A stretch of 64,000 bases of DNA. It comes from Methylobacter psychrophilus. GTDB taxonomy: Bacteria; Pseudomonadota; Gammaproteobacteria; Methylococcales; Methylomonadaceae. Where the stretch lies: assembly GCF_025583945.1 (NCBI RefSeq), contig NZ_JAOEGU010000006.1:1-64000 (forward strand), given 5' to 3'. The notes beneath the pieces are model-generated. The model had not been told where the DNA came from. It ran no database searches and saw nothing but the letters and a program-made list of their open reading frames with translations. Each line of letters begins with the position of its first letter. Position 1 is the first letter of the stretch. Made by a program: the position numbers and the translations under genes. This document shows, piece after piece, positions 9,641 to 21,687 of this stretch.

Positions 9641-10726
9641 TTACAACACGGCTTTAGGATAAGATCCCAATAATTTGAACATCTTAGCGTTGTCTCTTAC
9701 CATAGCCAAAGCTTGGGCAATATCTTTATCCTCGCTATGACCTTCTATATCAATAAAGAAAACATAATCCCATAAACCCTGACGCGATGGCCGGGATTCA
9801 ATGTTGACCATGCCAATATTAAATTTTGCAAAAGGCTCAAGAATTTTATGTAATGCTCCCGGCTGATTTCCGGTAGAAACCACCAATGAAGTTTTATCAT
9901 TACCGGTAGGGGACGGCGTTTGTTGTCCGATAATAATAAAACGGGTGGTATTATTGGACTCATCTTCAATATTTTTTTCAATAATATTGAGATTATATAT
10001 TTCCGCCGCAACCATGCCAGCAATCGCTACGCTTTGTTTATTAACCGACGCCAAGCGTGCTGCTTCGGCATTACTGTTAACGGCAGTAAGCCTCGCATGA
10101 GGTAAATGATTATCCAGCCACTGCCGACATTGGGCCAGTGACTGCTGATGCGAAAAAACCTCGGTAATTTCAGCCAGACTGGTTGCTTGTCCCATCAAAT
10201 TTTGATGTACCCTAATTTCAACTTCACCACATATTTTCAAAGGTGAAGTCAAAAACCGGTCTAAAGTATGACTAATAACACCCTCTGTTGAATTCTCAAC
10301 AGGCACCACACCAAACTGACAATTACCGCACTCCACGGCATTAAATATCTCGTTTATGGTGGTAACCGGAATCGTTTTAACGGCATGCCCAAAGTGTTTA
10401 TAGGCTGCTTGCTGGGTAAATGTTCCTTCAGGCCCTAAAAAAGCAATGTCCATTGGCTGTTCCAGCGCCAAGCATGCTGACATCAGTTCTCTGAAAAAAT
10501 GTGCAGCAGTATGATTGGATAACGGCCCTTGATTTAAGTCCATAATTCGCCTTAAAACCAATGACTCTCGATCCGGACGATAAAAAGTACCTTGCTCACC
10601 TTGAGCAATTTTAGTTTTTGCAACGTCAACTGCACAAGCGGCACGTTGATTAACTAATTGCAGAATCTGCTCATCGATTGCATCAATTTTTTTTCTTAAT
10701 TCAGAAAGGGGGATGATTGATGTCAT
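9641..10726 (-). CDS. pheA: Bifunctional chorismate mutase / prephenate dehydratase
   Basis: A 361-residue P-protein. An AroQ chorismate mutase helix bundle covers residues 1-90 (LSELRKKIDAIDEQILQLVN). The prephenate dehydratase domain starts with IAFLGPEGTFTQQAAYKHFG (about 94) and carries TTRFIIIG. A C-terminal ACT domain (about 275-360) holds the phenylalanine-binding NIESRPSRQG. It makes phenylpyruvate and should be inhibited by phenylalanine. Gap to serC is 32 bases, to hisC 63, both in the same direction. Confidence 0.97.
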   Translation of the reverse strand: MTSIIPLSELRKKIDAIDEQILQLVNQRAACAVDVAKTKIAQGEQGTFYRPDRESLVLRRIMDLNQGPLSNHTAAHFFRELMSACLALEQPMDIAFLGPEGTFTQQAAYKHFGHAVKTIPVTTINEIFNAVECGNCQFGVVPVENSTEGVISHTLDRFLTSPLKICGEVEIRVHQNLMGQATSLAEITEVFSHQQSLAQCRQWLDNHLPHARLTAVNSNAEAARLASVNKQSVAIAGMVAAEIYNLNIIEKNIEDESNNTTRFIIIGQQTPSPTGNDKTSLVVSTGNQPGALHKILEPFAKFNIGMVNIESRPSRQGLWDYVFFIDIEGHSEDKDIAQALAMVRDNAKMFKLLGSYPKAVL

Positions 10727-10758
10727 TTTTACTACTGCTCTATGTTGTAAGGTTTCGT

Positions 10759-11838
10759 TTAGTGAGTACGTTCAAATTCAGCCATAAAATCAATTAAAGC
10801 CAGTACACCAGACTCCGGCATGGCGTTGTAAATACTTGCCCGCATGCCACCCACTGAACGGTGGCCTTTTAATTCGAATAATCCGTTGGCTTCTGCCGAG
10901 ACAATAAAAGGCTTATCCAGGCTTTCATCAGCGAGAATAAACGGCACATTCATACGTGAACGGCAGGGAACGTCTACGGGATTTGAATACAAAACCGATT
11001 GATCAATGGCTTGATACAATTTTGCCGCTTTGGCAATATTTAGTTGCTCGATAGCTTCAACGCCACCTTGGGCTTTTACCCATTTGAGCACCAGACCAAC
11101 CAGATACCAATTGTAGGTTGCCGGCGTATTTAACATGGATTGGTTTTTAGCTTGCTCGGCATAGTCAAATACCGAAGGAGTGGTTTTATCCGCATATCCG
11201 ATTAAATCATCCCTGACAATAACCACGGTAACACCCGCAGGCCCCATATTTTTTTGAGTTCCCGCATAAATCAAACCATACTGACTGACATCAATTTTAC
11301 GCGATAAAATATTGGATGACATATCCGCTATCAGTGGCAAGCCATGGGCATTGGGAGTGGTTTGAAATTCTACGCCATGAATGGTTTCATTAGAGGTATA
11401 GTGTAAATAAGCCGCCTGGTCATCCAGAAGCCAGGTTGAGGCATCAGGAATACTGGTAAATCGGGTATCTTCGGAACTGGCACTCACGACGACATCACAG
11501 TAATTTTTGGCATCTTTAATGGCTTTTTCAGACCATGCACCGGTATTCAGGTAACAGGCTTTGGCTTTACCATTCAAAATATTTTGTGGTATCAATGAAA
11601 ACTGTGCTGATGCACCACCTTGGAGAAACAACGCTTTATAATTCTCGGGAACAGCCATCAAACTTCTTAAATCACTTTCCAACTCTTCGGCAATAATCGA
11701 GAAATGCTTGCCTCGATGACTCATTTCCATCACGGACATGCCGCTATCACGCCATTCCAATAACTCTTGCTGAGCTTGCTGTAATACCGATTCAGGGAAT
11801 ATTGATGGCCCTGCACTAAAATTATAAACTCTGGACAT
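10759..11838 (-). CDS. serC: Phosphoserine aminotransferase
   Basis: A 359-residue PLP enzyme for serine and pyridoxine biosynthesis. The start YNFSAGPSIFPESVL, the PLP lysine region YAGTQKNMGPAGVTVV (about residue 190) and the C-terminal GHRSVGGMRASIYNA are diagnostic of SerC. In type I methanotrophs serine also links to one-carbon assimilation. It is downstream of gyrA, separated by an intrinsic terminator, so it probably starts its own transcript serC-pheA-hisC-tyrA/aroA-cmk. Confidence 0.97.
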   Translation of the reverse strand: MSRVYNFSAGPSIFPESVLQQAQQELLEWRDSGMSVMEMSHRGKHFSIIAEELESDLRSLMAVPENYKALFLQGGASAQFSLIPQNILNGKAKACYLNTGAWSEKAIKDAKNYCDVVVSASSEDTRFTSIPDASTWLLDDQAAYLHYTSNETIHGVEFQTTPNAHGLPLIADMSSNILSRKIDVSQYGLIYAGTQKNMGPAGVTVVIVRDDLIGYADKTTPSVFDYAEQAKNQSMLNTPATYNWYLVGLVLKWVKAQGGVEAIEQLNIAKAAKLYQAIDQSVLYSNPVDVPCRSRMNVPFILADESLDKPFIVSAEANGLFELKGHRSVGGMRASIYNAMPESGVLALIDFMAEFERTH

Positions 11839-11937
11839 GATTTTTCTCTTGGTTAAATTTATAAAATATAAATAGTTTGGCCGCGCAGGCGTAAGAACAA
11901 CACTTTTTTACTCACTGTTTACAGCCTGAATAATCGA

Positions 11938-11970
11938 TAAAAAAGGCGGGCAAAAAATACTGCCCACCTT
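11938..11970 (-). terminator. intrinsic terminator after gyrA
   Basis: Minus strand: a 10-bp stem, AAGGTGGGCA with TGCCCGCCTT, followed directly by TTTTTATCG. It lies 43 bases after the gyrA stop and before serC, which makes gyrA largely a separate transcript. Confidence 0.8.
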
Positions 11971-12012
11971 GTAGTTGTAATCGCGAAACTGGATATTAGC
12001 TACGACCAGAAT

Positions 12013-14688
12013 TTATTCCGCTTCGTCATCGACACTATCATCTGACTGGATATCATCTTCTGAATCGGTATCATCATCTGAATCCATGTCATCATTCAAC
12101 ACTGCACCGACCACCAATGCACTATCGTCATCAACTTCACTGTCATCATCTTCTTCTTCGCCAGCCAAGCCTTCGATACGGTCAACGCCAATGACTTTTT
12201 CTTTTTTATCCAAACGAATAATCGTAACGCCTTGGGTATTTCTGCCAACCACTGAAATACCGTCAACACGGGTACGGACCAAAGTGCCGCCATCGGTAAT
12301 CAACATCAACTCGTCATTATCATTAACCAATACGGCACCAACTACCGAACCATTACGTTCCGATGTTTGTATGGCAATCAAGCCCTGCCCTCCGCGTTTA
12401 TGGCAAGTAAATTCTTCCAACTTAGTACGCTTGCCATAACCATTCTCGGTAATATTCAGCACCGTGCCTTCAGTGGCGATAATCAACGAAATAATTTTCT
12501 GCCCTTCGTGCAAGCGCATTCCACGTACTCCAGAGGCTGTTCTGCCCATGGAGCGCACATCTGCTTCATTAAAACAGACCGCTTTACCGGTACTACCAAA
12601 CAATAAAACATTTTGCTGGCCGTCAGTTACCGCAACACCAACCAGAGTATCGCCTTCCCTTAAATCAATAGCAATCTTGCCGGTAGCGCGTTGACGCTCA
12701 AACTCCTTTAACGGAGTTTTTTTAACGGTTCCCGCTGAAGTTGCCATAAAGATAAATTTGTTATCCGTAAATTCGCGGATAGGCAGGATAGCATTAATTT
12801 TCTCATCCTGTCCCAGCGGCAATAAATTAACAAATGGCTTGCCTCTCGCCGCACGACTGGCAACAGGCAATTGATAAACTTTCAGCCAATAAACTTTACC
12901 CAACGAAGAGAAACATAAAATAATATCGTGAGTATTGGCAACAATCAACTTGTCAACATAATCAAGCTCTTTGGTAGCAGTTGCTGATTTGCCTCGTCCG
13001 CCACGCCGCTGCGCCTTGTAATCACTCAAAGGCTGAGACTTGACATAACCTTCATGGGACATGGTAACGACCATATCTTCTTCGGTAATTAAATCCTGCT
13101 CTGATAAATCCAGTTGATTCTGGATAATTTCTGTACGCCGTGGATCGGAATATTGGTCTTTAATCGCGACCAGTTCTTCCCTGATAATCTCCATCAAACG
13201 AGTGTCGTTACCCAAAATGAATAAGTACTCATCAATTTGCTCAAGCAAAAGCTTGTATTCCTGGACTATCTTGTCCTGTTCCAGTCCGGTTAAACGATGT
13301 AAACGCAAGTCAAGAATAGCCTGAGCCTGCGTTTCGGACAGACGGTAAACGCCTTCGAATATACCAAACTCTTCAGACAGATCTTCCGGTCTGGAGCGTG
13401 TTGCATCGGCTCGTTCCAACAAAGTAGAAACCAGTCCTGCATCCCAAGTTCTTGACAGCAGTCCAACCTTGGCTTCTTCGCGATTACTGGAGGTTTTGAT
13501 CAGTTCGATCATCACATCAATATTAGCCAAAGCAACGGCAAGACCTTCCAGGATGTGAGCTCTTTCGCGAGCACGACGCAGATTAAAGATTGTTCTGCGA
13601 GTAACAATTTCGCGGCGGTGATTAATAAAGGCACTAATAATTTCCCTAAGATTCATACAGTGCGGGCGACCGTCCAGCAAGGCCACCATATTAATACCAA
13701 AAACTGTCTGGAACTGTGTCTGTTTATACAGGTTGTTTAACACGACTTCCGGTACTTCACCACGACGCAACTCGACAACCATACGCATACCGTCCTTGTC
13801 GGACTCATCGCGTAAACCGGAAATACCTTCAAGCTTCCCGTCTTTAACCAACTCGGCAATTTTCTCAAGTAACCGCGCCTTATTAACCTGATAAGGTAAT
13901 TCTGTCGTGATAATGGCTTGTCGACTACTATCGCCTATATTCTCAAAATGACAACGTGCGCGTAAATAAATCTTACCGCGTCCGGTGGTATAAGCATTAT
14001 AAATACCGGCAGCACCATTAATAAATCCGGCAGTAGGAAAATCAGGGCCGGGAATATAAGTCATTAAATCATCAATAGTGACATCCGGCTGGTCAATCAT
14101 TGCCAAACAGGCACTAACCACTTCATTCATATTATGCGGCGGTATATTGGTCGCCATACCGACAGCAATACCTGATGAGCCATTAACCAATAAGTTTGGT
14201 ACACGAGTGGGCAATACTTCGGGCTGTATCTCTGACTCATCATAGTTAGGGATAAAATTAACCGTCTCTTTATCAAGATCTGCCAGCAACTCATGAGCGA
14301 TTTTTGCCATACGTACTTCCGTATAACGCATAGCTGCGGGTGGATCGCCATCAACCGAGCCAAAATTGCCCTGCCCGTCAACCAACATATAGCGCATTGA
14401 AAAAGACTGAGCCATACGAACCATAGTGTCATAAACTGCCGTATCGCCATGGGGGTGATATTTACCAATAACATCACCGACAATACGAGCTGATTTTTTG
14501 TAAGGCTTGTTCCAATCGTTACCTAACTCACTCATTGCATATAACACACGACGATGCACCGGTTTAAGGCCATCTCTGACATCGGGGAGTGCGCGACCAA
14601 CGATAACGCTCATGGCGTAATCGAGATAGGACTGTTTCATCTCGTCTTCGAGATTGACCGGAATAATTTCTTTAGCGAAGTTTGACAT
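12013..14688 (-). CDS. gyrA: DNA gyrase subunit A
   Basis: An 891-residue type II topoisomerase subunit. The catalytic tyrosine lies in [11 protein letters not shown] (about 122) and the quinolone region reads [20 protein letters not shown]. The residue matching E. coli Ser83 is threonine, a natural variant here, not evidence of resistance. The GyrA box is in [11 protein letters not shown] (about 563), so this is gyrase and not ParC. The C-terminal beta-pinwheel is followed by a tail of about 55 residues, very rich in Asp and Glu (from about 838), like the acidic tails known to tune supercoiling in E. coli. Transcription runs away from an empty 500-bp upstream region. Confidence 0.97.
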   Translation of the reverse strand: MSNFAKEIIPVNLEDEMKQSYLDYAMSVIVGRALPDVRDGLKPVHRRVLYAMSELGNDWNKPYKKSARIVGDVIGKYHPHGDTAVYDTMVRMAQSFSMRYMLVDGQGNFGSVDGDPPAAMRYTEVRMAKIAHELLADLDKETVNFIPNYDESEIQPEVLPTRVPNLLVNGSSGIAVGMATNIPPHNMNEVVSACLAMIDQPDVTIDDLMTYIPGPDFPTAGFINGAAGIYNAYTTGRGKIYLRARCHFENIGDSSRQAIITTELPYQVNKARLLEKIAELVKDGKLEGISGLRDESDKDGMRMVVELRRGEVPEVVLNNLYKQTQFQTVFGINMVALLDGRPHCMNLREIISAFINHRREIVTRRTIFNLRRARERAHILEGLAVALANIDVMIELIKTSSNREEAKVGLLSRTWDAGLVSTLLERADATRSRPEDLSEEFGIFEGVYRLSETQAQAILDLRLHRLTGLEQDKIVQEYKLLLEQIDEYLFILGNDTRLMEIIREELVAIKDQYSDPRRTEIIQNQLDLSEQDLITEEDMVVTMSHEGYVKSQPLSDYKAQRRGGRGKSATATKELDYVDKLIVANTHDIILCFSSLGKVYWLKVYQLPVASRAARGKPFVNLLPLGQDEKINAILPIREFTDNKFIFMATSAGTVKKTPLKEFERQRATGKIAIDLREGDTLVGVAVTDGQQNVLLFGSTGKAVCFNEADVRSMGRTASGVRGMRLHEGQKIISLIIATEGTVLNITENGYGKRTKLEEFTCHKRGGQGLIAIQTSERNGSVVGAVLVNDNDELMLITDGGTLVRTRVDGISVVGRNTQGVTIIRLDKKEKVIGVDRIEGLAGEEEDDDSEVDDDSALVVGAVLNDDMDSDDDTDSEDDIQSDDSVDDEAE

Positions 14689-14935
14689 TGATCCCTATAT
14701 AAACAATGTACCGATAACAAGGTATCGGTATGGTTTCTTGACTACAACAACCGCACCATTCCCGATTCCTTTCGTTAAGCGCGGCTATATGACTTTAAAT
14801 AAAGTCAAGATTATACCAAATACTCGATAGTGAGTCGAAGGTGTTGACGCTTTATCCTGAAAAGGATGCTATTTCCACGGAAAATACGAAATAAATCAAT
14901 ATATTATATTGTGCAGTCAGTACTTTTTTGGATAA

Positions 14936-15130
14936 CTATTTACAACAGGGCATCTGTGCAAATCTTTTCCTGCTGGTAACTACCCGGTTATTGAAGAAGA
15001 CGAGTTGATATGCCACAGATTTATAGATTATCAAATGGCTTTTTATGATTTGAGACGCTATGTCGTAGCGGATCATGAAAATTCTTGGACAGGACAAATT
15101 CATCTGCGGCATTTTTCTTTCACCGAGTAA
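14936..15130 (+). pseudogene. small reading frame without a good start, possible gene remnant
   Basis: Between a TAA at 14933 and a TAA at 15128-15130 the plus strand is open for about 64 codons with protein-like composition, including GNYPVIEEDELICHRFIDYQ, then MAFYDLRRYVVADHENSW and HLRHFSFTE. The only ATG is halfway along (15035) and no ribosome binding site is visible. I do not recognise the family. It may be the 3' end of a decayed gene or a small gene with a rare start codon. The rest of the 14699-15208 gap shows only the gyrA upstream region with a short dyad (GACTTTAAATAAAGTC). Confidence 0.3.
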
Positions 15131-15208
15131 TTACCTGTACTTTTTACACCGCTTGAAAACTGGTTTTGTTGGCTTTTATTAATCAACTGGCTTTTCCATA
15201 CCGATAAC

Positions 15209-15931
15209 TTAAGCAAAAATTTCAGTCAGGAAATTTTCCATCATTAACCATGATCGTTTGTCTGCATCAGGCTGATAGACCATGCCAAAATCAGGATTAT
15301 TGGCAACCGGATTGGTAAATGCATGCATGGTATTACCAAAGGCATGTAACTGCCAGTCGACACCCGACCGTGTCATTTCCTGTTCAAAAGCAAGCACTTG
15401 CTCAATTGGCACCATCGGGTCGTCATGACCATGTAAAGCTAATACCTTTGCCTTGATAACATTATTCTGAGTATTGGCAGGGGCGCCTAACAAGCCATGA
15501 AAACTAACTACCCCTTTTAAATCTGCGCCTGTTCTTGCCAAATCAAGCGAGCACAAACCGCCAAAACAAAAACCAATCGCAGCAACCTTACTATCATCAA
15601 CCCAAGGTAATAATTTCACGGCATAAAGCGCTGCCTGCACCCGCTTTGCCAACATTTGCCGATCATCCATAAAAGGCTGCATAAGCTTGGCATTTTCTTC
15701 AGCATCCGCACCCAAGATACCTTTACCATACACATCAACTGCAAAGCCGACATAACCTAACGCAGCTAATTTTTTGGCTTTTTCACCGACAAAATCATCT
15801 CTGCCAACCCAGCTATGATTTATTAAAACAGCAGGTCTACGGCCAGTAAACGAATCATCAAAAGCAAAAAAAGCCTCCAACAACACATCACCATCCATAT
15901 ACCCAACAGTATTAGATATAATTGCCATCAT
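15209..15931 (-). CDS. Dienelactone hydrolase family protein
   Basis: A 240-residue alpha/beta hydrolase. The nucleophile is cysteine in AAIGFCFGGLCSLD (about 122), with Asp in HGHDDPMVP (about 172) and His in NTMHAFTNP (about 203), the Cys-Asp-His triad of dienelactone hydrolases. No signal peptide, so cytoplasmic. The true substrate is unknown; most such chromosomal copies are not in chloroaromatic pathways. Two adjacent ATG codons (15931, 15928) are possible starts. It lies 22 bases downstream of the phosphatase gene on the same strand. Confidence 0.88.
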   Translation of the reverse strand: MMAIISNTVGYMDGDVLLEAFFAFDDSFTGRRPAVLINHSWVGRDDFVGEKAKKLAALGYVGFAVDVYGKGILGADAEENAKLMQPFMDDRQMLAKRVQAALYAVKLLPWVDDSKVAAIGFCFGGLCSLDLARTGADLKGVVSFHGLLGAPANTQNNVIKAKVLALHGHDDPMVPIEQVLAFEQEMTRSGVDWQLHAFGNTMHAFTNPVANNPDFGMVYQPDADKRSWLMMENFLTEIFA

Positions 15932-15953
15932 GCCACCTTATTGGTTAATTTTT

Positions 15954-16439
15954 TCAATTTAAGCGCCCGGCTTGCTGTAACTTCGTTAAAAACCCTGCAG
16001 AAGCAGCTTCTACCAAATCCAGCACATGCTCAAAACCGTATTTTCCGCCAAAGTAAGGATCAGGCACTTCCCTTGTTCCTAACTGCGGAGCGAAATCAAG
16101 AAAATAACTGATTTTTCCTTTATATTCATCAGGACAAGCATTTATCAGAGTGGCATAATTATCATCATCCATGGCCAACAAGAAATCAAAATCTTCAAAA
16201 TCACCCATAATAACTTTTCTTGCACGTAAATGAGCAAGCTCAATACCCCGTCCCAAAGCTGCCTGTTGGGCACGAAAGTCAGGCGATTCGGCAATATGAT
16301 GGGCATGAGTGCCCGCTGAATCGATAACAAAATAATCTTCTAAATTTTGTTCTTTAAGTTGCTTTGCAAAAACGCCTTCAGCAGTCGGTGATCGGCAAAT
16401 ATTGCCCATACAAACAAAGAGAACTTTTATTTTTTCCAT
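15954..16439 (-). CDS. Low-molecular-weight protein tyrosine phosphatase
   Basis: A 161-residue phosphatase with the P-loop VCMGNICRSPTAEG (C-x5-R) at residue 9 and the general acid Asp in VPDPYFGG (about 127). Length and motif order are standard. Bacterial members act on tyrosine kinases of polysaccharide export or on small phosphate esters; neither type of partner is nearby. Probably co-transcribed with the dienelactone hydrolase gene downstream. Confidence 0.92.
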   Translation of the reverse strand: MEKIKVLFVCMGNICRSPTAEGVFAKQLKEQNLEDYFVIDSAGTHAHHIAESPDFRAQQAALGRGIELAHLRARKVIMGDFEDFDFLLAMDDDNYATLINACPDEYKGKISYFLDFAPQLGTREVPDPYFGGKYGFEHVLDLVEAASAGFLTKLQQAGRLN

Positions 16440-16886
16440 GAATATACCTGCTTAAAAAATGACCGCACCAAAAGTTAATTTTGGCAATTGTAAGATTTGA
16501 TTAGTAAAACCAATCAATTTTTATATGGAATTCTGAACTAATTCAGCACGCCGGGCCTTTGGTGAACACATTTACTTATTAAGCGTGCAAAGCATATTCC
16601 ATATCACGTAATCTACGAAGATATGTATCAAGTTACCCTTCCTGCTTGATCATTATGGCCGGAATTATGAAGGACTATCCGGCGTTAAATGTCTGCGTGA
16701 AAATTCTTCTAACAGATAAACAAATCTGATTTTAGTGCTTGATTACTATTTTTCAGATGACTATTTTTGACTAAAAATAAAGTATTGCTGAATCAAGGAT
16801 AGACGACATTTTGCCTGTCCTTGATAGCCCGGTTAGTAAATCGACGTCTTACTGACTTACCAACCAGCTCACTAAAACCCGTTCAA
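16440..16886. other. intergenic region between the phosphatase gene and purA
   Basis: About 450 bases with no supported gene. Near its right end (16792-16825) an imperfect inverted repeat, ATCAAGGA pairing with TCCTTGAT, lies about 60 bases after the purA stop and is followed some 15 bases later by T-rich sequence on the minus strand. It may be a weak purA terminator. Confidence 0.5.
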
Positions 16887-19398
<2,512 letters not shown>

Positions 19399-19404
19399 TC
19401 AAAC

Positions 19405-19470
19405 AAAACGCCCCGCAAGCGGAGCGTTTTTATATTTCAAAATACAGATTGGGTTACTTTAAGTAACCCA
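19405..19470 (-). terminator. two tandem hairpins between hflC and hisZ
   Basis: The first (19405-19430) pairs AACGC-CCGC with GCGG-GCGTT around one mismatch and has short T-runs on both sides. The second (19450-19470) is a near-perfect TGGGTTACTT/AAGTAACCCA hairpin. Together they probably end or reduce transcription between hflC and hisZ. Neither has a long T-tract, so strength is uncertain. Confidence 0.55.
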
Positions 19471-19481
19471 ATATTTTATAG

Positions 19482-20336
19482 CTACTTTTGTTTCTTAAAA
19501 TACTGAAAGAAATCAGAATCAGGATCAAGCACCATCATACTTGAACTGGAGAAAGTTTTCTTGTAAGCATTTAAACTTCGATAAAAAGTAAAAAATTCAG
19601 TATCGGCGCCATAAGCCTTAGCGTAAATATCCGCAGATATTGCGTCACCCTCACCACGTAGTATTTCTGAATCCCGAAAGGCATTAGCCAGCGTAACAAC
19701 ACGTTGTCTGTCGGCATCAGCGCGAATTCTTTCGGCAGCTTCTGAGCCTTGTGAACGGAACTCACGAGCCACACGCTCACGCTCGGCTTCCATTCTTCGG
19801 AATACCGAACTACTGACATCAGGTGGCAAATCAATACGCATTACCTGAACATCAACAATCTCCATACCTAAAGCCGCAGCAACAGCCTTGGAGTTATTCG
19901 TTAATATATCGCGGATGGCACTACGATCAGTTGACAGTAGTTGCTTGATATTACGTTTACTAAATTCACTCCGAAAAGCATCTTTAATAATTTGATCCAA
20001 ACGTAAGTTGGCCTGATCTATATCACCGGCAACGGTGGTATAAAAAGTGGTTACATTACCAATACGCCACTTGACAAAAGAATCAACAATAACATTCTTT
20101 TTTTCAGCCGTTAAAAACCGCTCAGGCTTGGCATCCATCGTTTGAATGCGGGCATCAAATTTCTTGACGTTATTGATAAAAGGTAACTTAAAATGTAATC
20201 CAGGTTCGTAATCGTTTTTTACGATCTCGCCTAAACGAAATTTAATTGCTTTTTCAGTTTGATTAACAGAAAACACACACATCATGCCAACCAGCACCAA
20301 TGCAGCCAAGCCTATCAAAAGTTTATTCTGTATCAT
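19482..20336 (-). CDS. hflC: HflC, SPFH-domain modulator of FtsH protease
   Basis: A 284-residue inner-membrane protein with one N-terminal membrane helix (residues 6-24) and a large periplasmic SPFH/band 7 domain. EVVDVQVMRIDLPPDVSSSV and FRRMEAERERVAREFRSQGS are typical HflC stretches. HflK and HflC form a cage around FtsH and restrain it. The start overlaps the hflK stop by one base, fitting their strict pairing. Confidence 0.95.
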   Translation of the reverse strand: MIQNKLLIGLAALVLVGMMCVFSVNQTEKAIKFRLGEIVKNDYEPGLHFKLPFINNVKKFDARIQTMDAKPERFLTAEKKNVIVDSFVKWRIGNVTTFYTTVAGDIDQANLRLDQIIKDAFRSEFSKRNIKQLLSTDRSAIRDILTNNSKAVAAALGMEIVDVQVMRIDLPPDVSSSVFRRMEAERERVAREFRSQGSEAAERIRADADRQRVVTLANAFRDSEILRGEGDAISADIYAKAYGADTEFFTFYRSLNAYKKTFSSSSMMVLDPDSDFFQYFKKQK

Positions 20337-21553
20337 TAGCGTCCCCTTGCATCACGGCTACGAGTTGAAGCGCGCTCAACGGCTTGCTCTTGTACCACAG
20401 TCGGTTGGGACTGAGGTTGATCGACACTCCCTGACTGTGAATTCGTGGTTGATAATTGCGATAAAGATTGATTTTGCACCATTTTATCCAGCGGTAAATA
20501 AAGTAAATTATTGCCACCTTTAACATCAACCAAAACCTTGCTTGTTTGAGCCAATACGCTTTCCATTGATTCTATATAAAGACGTTTACGTGTCACATCG
20601 GGCGCTTTAACATACTCGGCAAGTAATTTGGTAAACCGACTGGTTTCACCTTCAGCCTGAGCAATGACTTGTTCTTTATAACCTTCAGCTTCCTGCAACT
20701 TTCTGGCAGCAGCACCACGCGCCTTAGGAACAACGTCGTTAGAATAAGCTTCTGCTTCGTTAATCAAACGTTGCTGATCTTCACGTGCTTTGATGGCATC
20801 TTCAAAGGCGTTTTGGACCTGCTCTGGGGGTTGAGCATCCTGTAAGTTGACACTGGTAACCTGAACGCCTGATTGATAGCTATCCATGACCAACTGAATT
20901 TCTTTTCTAATTAGCGTCACAACTTCACTACGACCTTGGGTTAAGACAAAGTCCATCGTACTACTGCCAACGACACCACGCAGTGCACTTTCAGTGACCT
21001 GCTTTAACGTACTCGCAGGATTGACCACATTAAAGATAAATTCTTTGGCGTCTTTAACCTGGTATTGAACAGCCAGACGAACATCGACATAGTTTTCGTC
21101 TTTGGTTAACATCAAGGCTTCTTTGGACACTGCAGTCACTTGATCGCCGCCGCTACTGCGATAGCCTACTTCGATAAAGCGTTGTTGCTTTACATTGACA
21201 ATATCAACCCGTTCAATAGGTGCAGGTAAGTGCCAATTTAAACCAGACTGTGTGGTAGCAATATATTTACCAAATCGTGTTTCAACGCCATGATTACCTT
21301 CATCAACGATATAAAATCCGCTTAAGCCCCATAAAATAACTGCGCCACCCGCAAGAAATCCCAGGCTTTTCATGGATGCACCTGAAGAGAAATTTCTGGG
21401 GGAGCCTTCATTGTCGCCGTTGCCACCACCAAAAAACTTACCTAATTTCTCTTGCAATGAGCGTATCGCTTCATCCAAATCAGGCGGTCCTTTCTGGTCA
21501 CCTCGTCCACTCCAAGGGTCTTTCTTATCGTTGCCAGGCTCATTCCACGACAT
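20336..21553 (-). CDS. hflK: HflK, SPFH-domain modulator of FtsH protease
   Basis: A 405-residue partner of HflC. It has a Gly- and Pro-rich cytoplasmic N-terminus (residues 1-60), one membrane helix (about 65-85, GFLAGGAVILWGLSGFYIV), and an SPFH domain with NLQDAQPPEQVQNAFEDAIK and a long helical segment AAARKLQEAEGYKEQVIAQA. The C-terminal tail (about 370-405) is Gln/Ser-rich and probably disordered. It is located between hflX and hflC. Confidence 0.95.
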   Translation of the reverse strand: MSWNEPGNDKKDPWSGRGDQKGPPDLDEAIRSLQEKLGKFFGGGNGDNEGSPRNFSSGASMKSLGFLAGGAVILWGLSGFYIVDEGNHGVETRFGKYIATTQSGLNWHLPAPIERVDIVNVKQQRFIEVGYRSSGGDQVTAVSKEALMLTKDENYVDVRLAVQYQVKDAKEFIFNVVNPASTLKQVTESALRGVVGSSTMDFVLTQGRSEVVTLIRKEIQLVMDSYQSGVQVTSVNLQDAQPPEQVQNAFEDAIKAREDQQRLINEAEAYSNDVVPKARGAAARKLQEAEGYKEQVIAQAEGETSRFTKLLAEYVKAPDVTRKRLYIESMESVLAQTSKVLVDVKGGNNLLYLPLDKMVQNQSLSQLSTTNSQSGSVDQPQSQPTVVQEQAVERASTRSRDARGR

Positions 21554-21687
21554 ATTTACACTCCATATTGGATAACTTGATTAATTCATCCCGCAGGATG
21601 TTTATTGATATTCTATCGTAAATTTCTTAAAAAATGAAAAAAGTACATCCTTCAATACTAAAAACTGACGAATTTAGCTTGACGGGT

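Noticed and set aside
12013-14688. Quinolone resistance mutation in GyrA (Thr at the Ser83 position)
   Set aside because: Thr occurs naturally at this position in many bacteria; no basis to call acquired resistance.
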